A stretch of 22,281 bases of DNA from a virus. A program made the translations under genes and the position numbers. Positions within the stretch are counted from its first letter, which is position 1. The number at the start of each line of letters is the position of its first letter. Of the stretch, positions 6,248 through 14,200 are shown piece by piece. The notes beneath the pieces were generated by a model. That model saw only the letters and a list, made by a program, of their open reading frames with translations. It ran no database searches and was not told the DNA's origin. Location of the stretch: positions 1-22,281 of the IMG/VR virus record IMGVR_UViG_3300000115_000230. One strand, 5' to 3'.

Positions 6248-6994
6248 ATGTTAGCATTAATTGACCATGATTTAGTTGTATTTAGAAGTGCTGCCTCAGC
6301 AGAAAAAGATGGCTTTGGTATTGCAAAATATAGAGCAGAGCAGTTGTTAGATACTCTAATGGAGAAAACAAAAGCTACAGAATACCGTGCTTTTATTTCT
6401 TCAAAGAGTAACTTCCGTAAAGACATATTACCTAGCTACAAAGCTAACAGAACTGCTCCTAAACCTAAACATCTTAAAGCATTACAAGACTATGCATTAG
6501 AACACATGAATGCAGAATTAGCACGTGATGGGTTGGAAGCTGATGACGAACTTGCTATTAACCAAACAGACGACACTATAATAGTATCTCTGGATAAAGA
6601 CTTATTGCAAGTTGCAGGTAAGCACTTCTCATGGGAAATTAGTGGTAAGAATTGGACAAGACCTGATACGTTTGTAACACAAACAGAACTTGAAGGTCTT
6701 CGTCTATTCTTTGAACAATGTATCAAAGGAGATACAGCAGATAACATCAAAGGCATAAAAGGATTAGGAAATAAAAAAGCTAAGAATCTATTAGGAAGTT
6801 GTGAGAACCCTGAAGAAATGTTTATAATTGTCCAGGATTTATATGCAGACAATGAAAGATTAATTCAAAATGGTTCTTGTCTATGGATGAAAAGATTTTT
6901 AGAAGACAATTGGAGAGATAGGTTTGAACAATTTCAAAAGCAAACTGGAGGAGAAAGCATGGAAAGAACTGAAGAAGAATTTTCCGTCAGTTAA
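6248..6994 (+). CDS. 5'-3' exonuclease / flap endonuclease (T7 gp6-like)
   Basis: A 248-residue FEN/PIN-like nuclease that would remove RNA primers and degrade host DNA. Metal-binding acidic residues follow the family order: D6 and D8 at the start, E97-A-D99-D100, D116-K-D118 in SLDKDLL, and G161-D162...D165-N166. A helix-three-turn-helix DNA-binding segment (IKGIKGLGNKKAKNLL, about 167-182) follows. The arch-side basic stretch FRKDILPSYKANR is also present. It lies directly downstream of SSB with an AGGA box before ATG 6248. Its last 71 bases overlap the endonuclease I gene in another frame. Confidence 0.9.
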   Translation: MLALIDHDLVVFRSAASAEKDGFGIAKYRAEQLLDTLMEKTKATEYRAFISSKSNFRKDILPSYKANRTAPKPKHLKALQDYALEHMNAELARDGLEADDELAINQTDDTIIVSLDKDLLQVAGKHFSWEISGKNWTRPDTFVTQTELEGLRLFFEQCIKGDTADNIKGIKGLGNKKAKNLLGSCENPEEMFIIVQDLYADNERLIQNGSCLWMKRFLEDNWRDRFEQFQKQTGGESMERTEEEFSVS

Positions 6995-7307
6995 GTATGA
7001 ACCAGATGCTATACCATATAAGCAACCAGAAAAGGAGCGTAAGTACACGCCAGACTTTAAGCTTGCACGTGGTGTATATATCGAAGCTAAAGGTAAATTA
7101 GATTTAGCTACTAGACAGAAAATGGTTTGGTTTAAAGATATGCATCCAGGCATTACAATAATCTTTTTATTTATGAATCCTGATAATAAGATAACAAAGA
7201 GAAGTAAAACAACTTACTGGCAGTGGGCTGAGAAAGAAGGGTTCATGTGGCTAGACTTTAGGAGAAACTGGATAGATGGTTATAAAAAACTTAGTAGAGA
7301 ACGATGA
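6924..7307 (+). CDS. Endonuclease I (T7 gp3-like Holliday-junction resolvase)
   Basis: A 127-residue homologue of T7 endonuclease I, which cleaves branched DNA and breaks down host DNA. Catalytic residues keep the exact T7 spacing: E9 (T7 E20), D44 in TPDF (D55), E54 (E65) and K56 (K67) in YIEAKG. The start is inferred to be TTG at 6924: it gives the conserved FKSKLEEK N-terminus and lies eight bases after GGAG at 6912-6915, while no ATG in this frame precedes the catalytic Glu. The start is buried 71 bases inside the exonuclease gene, and the end overlaps the next gene by 32 bases. The active enzyme in T7 is a dimer. Confidence 0.9.
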   Translation: MNNFKSKLEEKAWKELKKNFPSVKYEPDAIPYKQPEKERKYTPDFKLARGVYIEAKGKLDLATRQKMVWFKDMHPGITIIFLFMNPDNKITKRSKTTYWQWAEKEGFMWLDFRRNWIDGYKKLSRER

Positions 7308-7467
7308 TGGTAGTGTAGACTTTGACTTTAAAGTTGATAAGAATGAAAATGAATTCTTAGTAAACTTTGCTATCAAAGCATTAATTAGAGAAGGTGTAAT
7401 TAAAACATCTACAGAAGAAATGCAAGAGGGTATGGATGTTAAAATAGATAAGGAGACATTAAATTGA
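7276..7467 (+). CDS. Small hypothetical protein (63 aa)
   Basis: The 63-residue product is acidic and contains a likely strand-strand-helix pattern (VDFDFKVDKNENEFLVNFAIKALI is split around residues 13-36), with no cysteines. ATG 7276 is preceded by AGGAG about eleven bases upstream and overlaps the endonuclease I gene by 32 bases. Its TGA stop overlaps the TTG start of the metallophosphoesterase. No family is recognised; position alone suggests a replication or DNA-processing accessory. Confidence 0.7.
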   Translation: MVIKNLVENDDGSVDFDFKVDKNENEFLVNFAIKALIREGVIKTSTEEMQEGMDVKIDKETLN

Positions 7468-8225
7468 AACATTTAGTAATCCCCGATACCCAAGTAAAGC
7501 CAGGCATTAGTCTGGCTTACTTAACTTGGATAGGGAAATATATAGTAGAAAAACAACCAGAAGTTATTATACAAATAGGAGACTTTGCAGACATGCCTAG
7601 TCTTTCTTCTTATGATACAGGTAAAAAATCTTTTGAAGGTAGAACATACAAAGCAGATATACGAGCTGCCAATAAAGGAATGGAGGCATTACTAGCTCCT
7701 ATGAAAGCCCTTAATAAAAGATTAGCTAAACAAAAGAAAAAACAATACAAACCTAAAATGATATTAACATTAGGTAATCATGAAGATAGAATTTCAAGAG
7801 CTGTAGAGTATGATAGAAAATTAGATGGTCTAGTAGACTTAGGAGATTTAAATTATGAAAAATCTGGATGGAAAGTATATCCCTTTTTGGATGTCATTAG
7901 TATTAATGGTATTGCTTACTCTCACTATTTTGCTAGTGGAGTTATGGGAAGACCAGTTACTTCAGCAAATGCCTTGCTTACCAAAAAACATATGTCATGT
8001 TTTGCAGGACATCAACAAGGCAGACAGATTGCTTACGGAAGGAGAGCTGATGGTACAGAAATGACAGCAATTATTGCAGGTAGTGCTTACATGCATGATG
8101 AAGAATACTTATCACACCAAACCAATCAACATTGGAGAGGTATCTATATGTTACATGATGTTAAAGATGGTAGCTTTGATGAAATGGCGGTTTCAATGAA
8201 ATATTTAAAGGAGAGATTTGCTTGA
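7464..8225 (+). CDS. Calcineurin-like metallophosphoesterase
   Basis: A 253-residue protein with the metallophosphoesterase motifs in order: D8-T-Q10 (motif I, usually DxH), G39-D40-F-A-D43 (motif II), G104-N105-H106-E (motif III), H154 in YSHYF, and G182-H183 (motif V). It would hydrolyse a phosphoester; the substrate, which could be a nucleotide, nucleic acid or phosphoprotein, cannot be told. The motif I His is Gln, so one metal ligand may differ. The start is TTG 7464, nested in the previous gene's stop (TTGA) and placed eight bases after AAGGAG. It sits between the nuclease genes and the nucleotide-metabolism genes. The P2 promoter overlaps its last four bases. Confidence 0.88.
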   Translation: MKHLVIPDTQVKPGISLAYLTWIGKYIVEKQPEVIIQIGDFADMPSLSSYDTGKKSFEGRTYKADIRAANKGMEALLAPMKALNKRLAKQKKKQYKPKMILTLGNHEDRISRAVEYDRKLDGLVDLGDLNYEKSGWKVYPFLDVISINGIAYSHYFASGVMGRPVTSANALLTKKHMSCFAGHQQGRQIAYGRRADGTEMTAIIAGSAYMHDEEYLSHQTNQHWRGIYMLHDVKDGSFDEMAVSMKYLKERFA

Positions 8226-8250
8226 CTTTCAAGTAAATTTATGGTATAAT
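8222..8250 (+). promoter_or_regulatory. Sigma70-like promoter with extended -10 (P2)
   Basis: TTGACT (8222-8227), a 17-base spacer and a perfect TATAAT (8245-8250), with TGG immediately before it (extended -10). The ATG of the DUF3310-like gene follows after one base, so the expected transcript start near 8257 lies inside that ORF. The promoter would therefore serve the exported protein, the small acidic protein and nrdJ rather than the ORF it abuts. Confidence 0.65.
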
Positions 8251-8251
8251 T

Positions 8252-8458
8252 ATGGTACAAGCTAAAGAAAAACAAGTAGGTGGTACTCACTACTCTAAGT
8301 ATTCAATACAACCTATTGAATTCATTACAAAAAACAATATACCTTTTATAGAAGGTAATGTAATTAAGTATTTACTTAGATGGAGAGAGAAAGGTGGTAT
8401 ACAAGACATAGATAAATGTATTCACTATTTAGAATTATTAAAGGACTTAGAAAAATGA
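8252..8458 (+). CDS. DUF3310-type protein (68 aa)
   Basis: The 68-residue product has the family signature: KQVGGTHYSK near the N-terminus, IQPIEFI, then FIEGNVIKYLLRWREKGGIQDIDKC split across residues 32-55 and a C-terminal HYLELLKD helix. Small proteins of this family are common in tailed phages. They are sometimes labelled nucleotide kinase because of similarity to T7 gp1.7, but no P-loop is visible here. ATG 8252 is the first start after an in-frame stop at 8234-8236 and lacks a clear Shine-Dalgarno box. The gene ends in an ATGA overlap with the next one. Confidence 0.8.
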   Translation: MVQAKEKQVGGTHYSKYSIQPIEFITKNNIPFIEGNVIKYLLRWREKGGIQDIDKCIHYLELLKDLEK

Positions 8459-8838
8459 AAAACTTAATTACAACAACTATAGGTCATTTAATTATAGTAG
8501 TTGTTCTTATTAGTTTATATGCATTACTAGGAAGTTTGTTTACAAAAGCTGAAGCAGGAGACAAAGTAGGTGTTGGTAACTTTGTTATGGCAGTCAGTTA
8601 TACAGAATCATACAATGATTTACAATACGTTGCTAACTTTGTTAATTGTGATATGGCACAGACCTATTACAATGAAAACTGTGCGACACAAGGTGCGATG
8701 ATTATGATGTGTCAATTAGAACAATATCTTTATATGCCTATTGGTCATGATAGTGATTCATCATTTGACTTTGAACCTACTGACAGACAATCATGTGGCT
8801 TTGTCGGTGTACAGAAACCTAAATTTATAAAGGACTAA
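8455..8838 (+). CDS. Small exported or membrane-anchored protein with four cysteines (127 aa)
   Basis: The start is placed at ATG 8455, in an ATGA overlap with the preceding stop; this removes 13 residues from the longer possible frame and leaves Met-Lys directly before a hydrophobic stretch of about 20 residues (LIIVVVLISLYALLG). This is a signal peptide or anchor, with a possible cleavage site near Ala-Glu-Ala at about residues 31-34. The mature part has four cysteines (FVNCD, NENCA, MMCQL, QSCGF), suggesting two disulfides in the periplasm, and is rich in Tyr, Asp and Met. I do not recognise the family. Finding it between nucleotide-metabolism genes is odd; an envelope, superinfection-exclusion or lysis-related role is possible. 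Confidence 0.72.
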   Translation: MKNLITTTIGHLIIVVVLISLYALLGSLFTKAEAGDKVGVGNFVMAVSYTESYNDLQYVANFVNCDMAQTYYNENCATQGAMIMMCQLEQYLYMPIGHDSDSSFDFEPTDRQSCGFVGVQKPKFIKD

Positions 8839-8856
8839 CGAAGGGTCGGTCATATT

Positions 8857-9039
8857 ATGCTAGTTTTTGAAGAAGTATTAGAAGAACTTAAACGAGTAGA
8901 TGAAATAACTCTACTAGAAATGTTAGATGTTACATCAGAAGAGATTGTCAATCATTTTAGAGACAAAATAGAAGATAACATTGATAAATTTCAACAATAT
9001 GTAATAGATAATAAAGAGGATATAATTAATTATGAGTAA
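8857..9039 (+). CDS. Small acidic protein upstream of nrdJ (60 aa)
   Basis: The 60-residue product is acidic and almost fully helical by composition: EEVLEELKRVDEITLLEML, then TSEEIVNHFRDKIEDNIDKF. This resembles, from memory, a short conserved protein with an E-x-T-L-L-E-x-L-D core found in many marine podoviruses; its function is unknown. ATG 8857 has GAAGGG about eleven bases upstream. The gene overlaps nrdJ by eight bases. Confidence 0.72.
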   Translation: MLVFEEVLEELKRVDEITLLEMLDVTSEEIVNHFRDKIEDNIDKFQQYVIDNKEDIINYE

Positions 9040-10906
9040 AGAAGGACTGCCATCGGTATACCAAGACGTTATAGGATTATCCAGATATGCTAGGTTTTTA
9101 CCAGATGAAAACAGAAGAGAAACATGGACAGAAACAGTAGATAGATTAATAAAGTATATAACACCTAAAGCTCCCGAAATAGATTTAGTAGAAATAAAAA
9201 AAGCTATCCTTAATTTAGAGATTATGCCATCTATGAGATTATTAATGTCTGCAGGTGACGCTTGTGAACGTGATAATATTGCAGCATTTAACTGTAGTTA
9301 TTTAGCAGTTAACAATAAGCGTTCTTTTAGTGAAGCTCTGTATATTTTAATGAATGGAACAGGAGTTGGTTTTAGTTGTGAACGTCAAGAAATAGCTAAA
9401 CTTCCTGCAATACCAGAAGCATTAGAAAATGTAGATGACGTTATTGTAGTAGAAGATAGTAAACTAGGATGGGCTAAAGCTTTTAAGAAATTATTATCTA
9501 GTTTATGGGAAGGTGATATACCTACATTTGACTATACTAGAGTTAGACCAGCAGGTGCTAGACTCAAAACATTTGGTGGTAGAGCTAGTGGTCCAGAACC
9601 TTTAAAAAGATTATTTGATTTTACTACAGTTATCTTTAAAGAAGCTAAAGGTCGTAAATTAAACTCTATAGAAGTACATGATATTATGTGTATGGTAGGA
9701 GAAATAGTTGTAGTAGGTGGTGTAAGACGTTCTGCGTTAATCTCATTATCTAATCTAACAGATAAACGCATGAGAGAAGCTAAAACAGGAGCTTGGTATA
9801 ATGAAAACCCTCATAGAGGACTAGCTAACAATAGTGTTGCTTATACTGAACATCCCGATAGTGAAACTTTTATGGAAGAATGGTTATCCCTAGTTAAGTC
9901 TAAGTCAGGTGAACGAGGAATCTTTAATAGAATAGCTGCTCAAAAACAAGCAAACAAATGGGGAAGAAGAGATGAAACTCTTAGCTATGGAACAAACCCA
10001 TGCTCAGAAATTATTCTTCGTGATAAACAATTTTGTAATCTTACAGAAGTAGTTGTTAGAGAGCATGATACTGAGGATACTCTTACTAATAAAGTTAAAC
10101 TTGCAACAATACTTGGTACAATTCAATCTACATTAACAAACTTTAAGTTTTTATCTTCTGAATGGGAACATAATACAGAAGAAGAAAGATTGTTAGGTGT
10201 ATCTTTAACAGGAATTATGGATGCTAAAATAACATCTAATCCTGACCCTAAATTACTAGAGAGGTTAAGAGATGAAGCAAGAAAAACAAATACAGAATAT
10301 GCAAGAATACTTGGAATTTCGCCATCAGCAAGTATTACGTGTGTTAAGCCTTCTGGTACTGTTTCTCAGCTCGTTGACAGTGCTAGCGGCATACATGCTC
10401 GTCATAACGACTACTACATAAGAACAATCCGTATGGATAAAAAAGACCCTATCTATACATTCTTAAAAGATAAAGGTGTTCAAGTAGAAGATGAGCAATT
10501 TAGACCTGATTCTACAGCAGTTTTTAGCTTTCCTATGAAAGCTCCTAAAGGAGCAATATTACGAAATGATAAAACAGCTTTAGAACAGTTAGAGCTTTGG
10601 TTAATATATCAAAGACATTGGTGTGAGCATAAACCTTCAGTTACTATTTCAGTTAAAGATGCTGAATGGGTAGAAGTAGGTGCTTGGACTTGGAAACATT
10701 TTAGTGAAATATCTGGTGTATCTTTCTTACCACATACAGACCATACTTACGTACAAGCTCCTTATCAAGATTGTACTAAAAAAGAATATGAAGCCTTATT
10801 AAAGAAAACTCCTAAATCTATAGATTGGTCTGAGTTTATTGAGAAAGATGATAATACAGAAGGTTCACAGACATTAGCCTGTACAGGTGGGAGTTGTGAA
10901 ATATGA
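9032..10906 (+). CDS. nrdJ: Ribonucleoside-triphosphate reductase, adenosylcobalamin-dependent (class II, monomeric)
   Basis: A 624-residue class II ribonucleotide reductase that turns ribonucleotides into deoxyribonucleotides for phage DNA synthesis, using a radical made from vitamin B12 coenzyme. The active site is complete: C88 in FNCSY (L. leichmannii C119), N322-P-C324-S-E326 (N406, C408, E410), and C335 in FCNLTE (C419, same 11-residue spacing). The C-terminal reducing pair is C617-x4-C622 in ACTGGSC, as in the lactobacillus enzyme. It is shorter than the 739-residue L. leichmannii enzyme. No R2 subunit or thioredoxin is nearby, so host reductant and host or salvaged B12 are needed. The start at 9032 has a weak, distant GAGG and may rely on coupling with the preceding gene. 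Confidence 0.95.
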   Translation: MSKEGLPSVYQDVIGLSRYARFLPDENRRETWTETVDRLIKYITPKAPEIDLVEIKKAILNLEIMPSMRLLMSAGDACERDNIAAFNCSYLAVNNKRSFSEALYILMNGTGVGFSCERQEIAKLPAIPEALENVDDVIVVEDSKLGWAKAFKKLLSSLWEGDIPTFDYTRVRPAGARLKTFGGRASGPEPLKRLFDFTTVIFKEAKGRKLNSIEVHDIMCMVGEIVVVGGVRRSALISLSNLTDKRMREAKTGAWYNENPHRGLANNSVAYTEHPDSETFMEEWLSLVKSKSGERGIFNRIAAQKQANKWGRRDETLSYGTNPCSEIILRDKQFCNLTEVVVREHDTEDTLTNKVKLATILGTIQSTLTNFKFLSSEWEHNTEEERLLGVSLTGIMDAKITSNPDPKLLERLRDEARKTNTEYARILGISPSASITCVKPSGTVSQLVDSASGIHARHNDYYIRTIRMDKKDPIYTFLKDKGVQVEDEQFRPDSTAVFSFPMKAPKGAILRNDKTALEQLELWLIYQRHWCEHKPSVTISVKDAEWVEVGAWTWKHFSEISGVSFLPHTDHTYVQAPYQDCTKKEYEALLKKTPKSIDWSEFIEKDDNTEGSQTLACTGGSCEI

Positions 10907-11043
10907 CAATAACATTTTCTCCTATTATGGGGATGCAAGTTGGATTTGAATTAACAGAAAGTATAGTAAATGATGAACGTATTGGTTATTGTTTAATAGA
11001 TATTTTTATACTTAGAATTCAATTAGCTTGGTTTCAAAAATGA
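10903..11043 (+). CDS. Small hypothetical protein (46 aa)
   Basis: The ORF begins in an ATGA overlap with the nrdJ stop and ends in another ATGA overlap with the next gene, strong signs of a coupled real gene. The 46-residue product has a mixed N-terminus (MTITFSPIMGMQVGFELTE) and a hydrophobic C-terminus (GYCLIDIFILRIQLAWFQK) that may be amphipathic or membrane-associated. Not recognised. Confidence 0.6.
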   Translation: MTITFSPIMGMQVGFELTESIVNDERIGYCLIDIFILRIQLAWFQK

Positions 11044-11207
11044 AATCAAGAGAAGCTGGAAAAGGAAGTAGCAGACGACCTACAAACTTTGATTCTTATT
11101 CTGCTGGTTATGATAGAATCTTTAATAAAGGAGAAATAGAGATGGAATATAATAAAATGCCTCAAAAGAAAGAAACAAAAAAGAAAAAAAAGCAAAAACC
11201 TTATTAA
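11040..11207 (+). CDS. Small basic protein (55 aa), last gene of the + arm
   Basis: The 55-residue product starts MKSREAGKGSSRRPTNF, followed by YDRIF; the G-K-G-x-x-R-R-P...Y-D-R-I-F pattern recalls a short conserved podovirus protein of unknown function. It ends in a lysine run (KKETKKKKKQKPY) whose A-rich codons form, on the other strand, the U tract of the terminator for the - arm. It starts in an ATGA overlap. DNA or RNA binding is plausible from charge only. Confidence 0.68.
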   Translation: MKSREAGKGSSRRPTNFDSYSAGYDRIFNKGEIEMEYNKMPQKKETKKKKKQKPY

Positions 11208-11268
11208 AGGTCTTTTAAGAGCTATGGTAAGGTTTTAATACTTTTTAATACCTTACCCTACCTTAGCT
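11195..11268. terminator. Bidirectional terminator between convergent arms
   Basis: AAAACCTTA (11195-11203) pairs perfectly with TAAGGTTTT (11228-11236), with an inner TTAAA/TTTAA helix. On the minus strand the stem is followed within three bases by eight T residues and further T runs, a strong intrinsic terminator for the virion operon. On the plus strand it is followed by a weaker TTTTT run. A second, mutually exclusive stem, GGTAAGG (11226-11232) with CCTTACC (11251-11257), extends through AGCTA/TAGCT (11220-11224 and 11264-11268). Confidence 0.75.
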
Positions 11269-11281
11269 TTAGATATACTTA

Positions 11282-14200
11282 CTAGTCAGCAAAGTAAGGC
11301 TCGGTTTTCCAATATTCTTCTAAATATGGTCCTAAATCTTTACCTTCAGCTATAGCTTCATTTAAATTCTTTACAGTAAGTCTAGCTTTTCTTTCAGCAG
11401 CTTTTCTAGTTTGATTAGGTGTTTTTATCTTAGCATCAAACTGTCTTCCTAATGCTTTATCTAAATCAAATTCTTCATAATCATCTTGAGCATTAAGTAT
11501 ATTAGAAAGTTGTGGAATAGTTTGTAATACTTTAGTACCTAAGTCTTTACCAAAATCTTCTATATTTCCAGAACCAGTTACATCATTAAAATCATATACA
11601 GGTAATCCATTATATATAGTTTCATTCATCATAACTTCATAAGCAAACATTAATGCAGGATTAATAGTTAATAAAACTTGTCTTAAAGATTGTAAATCTT
11701 TATTTTGTGTAGATACATCATGAGCTGTCTCTAATACGTGTAAAATACCAGCTCTTCTTATTTTAACTTCATCACCATCAAAAAGTTCTTCATATAAAGC
11801 ATCCATCATTGGATATATCATATACATTGCAGTACTTAAAGCTAAACCTGAATCTATACCATCTGCAAATTGTTTAGATTTACTTCTTCCTAATGCTATA
11901 TCTTTGTATCCTAAGGTTTGTTGAACAAGACTACCTGCTTTACCTGTTCTAGATAATATAGGGTCTAATCCAGACAATATATCTTTAGCTGTATTTAATC
12001 CTGATGATACCATACCATGTTTATACCTAGCAAAAATAACCCAATCAGGATTTTGTAATGCTCTAGAAATATTTCTTGTTATTTTGTATCCTAGTAAACT
12101 TTCAGGACCTACTGTTTCAGGTAACCTATAAGTAGGCATGTGTAACTCTACTAGTTTAGCAGCTTGTTGCATAGTTACAGGACTACCATCTGCATTTTTA
12201 CCTCTCATCTTTTGTTTAACCAACTGCATATATAACACATCACGCATAGTCCACATAGAATATTGAGCAAACTCAGATATATTAGCATATCCTTTAGATG
12301 CTTTATGCATAGCACTATAAGCTTTTTTACTTTTACCTAATGTGTTTTCATTACTTTTCCAAAATGTATCTGTACCTTGTTGCATTATTTTACCCCAAGC
12401 AGTAGTATTCATTACATTAACACTCATAGAAGATGCTCCACCTTCTATTAATTTAACATACTCAGGAGTTCTATTTAATACTTGTTCATAAGCCCATTTA
12501 TAATCTTCTGCCCATTTTGTTTTTTTAGGATTAAGACTACCAAGAAAACCTTTAGTAGAGTAAAAGTGAATTAACTCATTATGCATATGAGGAATAGGAT
12601 TAAGCATCATATTTTTAACAAGAGCATCTGAAACTCTACCTAAATAACTTTTTTCAAAAGGTCTAAAATTATCTTCAATTATATTAGCTACTCTTTTAGA
12701 AAACTTTTTACCTGAGAATCTAGTTAAACCTGCTTCCATTACATCTAATTTAAGGTCTGACAATTGATTAACACCAACATCACGATTAGCATTGTTAATA
12801 AATTCTTTATTTGTTCTAGCTATGTTTTTATTAGGAAACCTAGGGTCATACATTTTTTGATTTTGTACTGCCATTCTTTCAGCAGCTTTAGTTATATCAG
12901 ATATATTTCTTTGACCAAAAGCAGTTTTTAATAATTGTCTTTGATATTGGTCTAATCTAATCATTTGTCTCATTTCACTAAGAGAATCTAACATTGCTAG
13001 TAAAGGGTCTGTAGTTAATTCTCTTTTAAATACTTCAGAAAATTCTTTTCTAGATACTTGTTCTACTTTTAAATCACTTAATTTTAATGATTTACTTATA
13101 GGTCCAGTAGGAGCTGGTATAATATCTCCAGCACGTCTAACACCCTCTCCATTATTTAAATTTTTAGCAGCCAAAGTAAGTTCTCCAGCTAGTAAAGAGT
13201 TTGGAGAATTGGGGTTTCCAGGAGTTTCTTGTTTCTTACTAAATCTACCTCCACCAAGAGCTGTTGAAGAGTTTACAGCAATTATAGGTTGCCCAGGAAG
13301 TCCTGATTTATTTGCTTGTTTTGGATTTACTGCTTCTGCTACTGTAAAGAATATCTTTCTTCCTGTTGCTTGGTCTACAGCTTTATAGTATATTCTATCT
13401 GCTGTTACTGATTTTTCTCTAGGTGCTAAATCTCCATATTTAATTTTAAAAGGGTCTCCAAAAAAGTTTTTCATTATTCCAGGTTTTTCTAATGCTAGTC
13501 TTCTAGGAAAGAACTTTTCATTAATATCAAAGTCTTTAAGGAGTCCTCTTTTTTGTAAATACTTAACAGCTTGTACTTGTTCTTTTTGAAATCTATTAAT
13601 AACTGTTTCTAATGTTTTTTGATTTTCTGTAAATTTAGTTCTTAATGAGCCAGGAAGTGTACCTTCCATTACATCTATTACTTGATTATATTCATTAATA
13701 GTTTTTTCACTCATAGTTCGTTTAGGACCAAAACCATTAGCTTTACCAAATAAATTCTGCATACCTTCTATTACATTCATTTGTGCAGTTCTTCCTGCTT
13801 TAAACGCATCTTTAGCAGACCATTGTGTAAATCTTTTAAAACCATCTAAACCGTCAGGAGTATTTGTTAAAGCCTTTTTCATATCCTGTAAATAATTGGT
13901 TTTAAAATTTATTAATTTACCTGAAGAAAAATTATCAAATAAATCCATATCTGACATTTCAAATAATTTACTATACTCTTTTTTATATCCTTTTACATTA
14001 CCTAGCACATCATACTGTACTTGATTTGCTGACTCTTTAATTAGTTTAAGTTCAGATTCTAACTTCTTAACTACATTATAATTTTCAGTAAATAAACCAG
14101 CACCTTCACCTTTTAACTTATCTATTTCAGATTGTTTTTTAGTTATTATTCTTTCTGTTTTAACTTTATCTGTTGTGCCATATACTTTTTTTACAAGACT

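Noticed and set aside
6490-6852. 120-codon - strand ORF over the exonuclease gene
   Set aside because: The exonuclease motifs on the other strand are complete; the antisense product is Ser-rich low-complexity translation with no signals.
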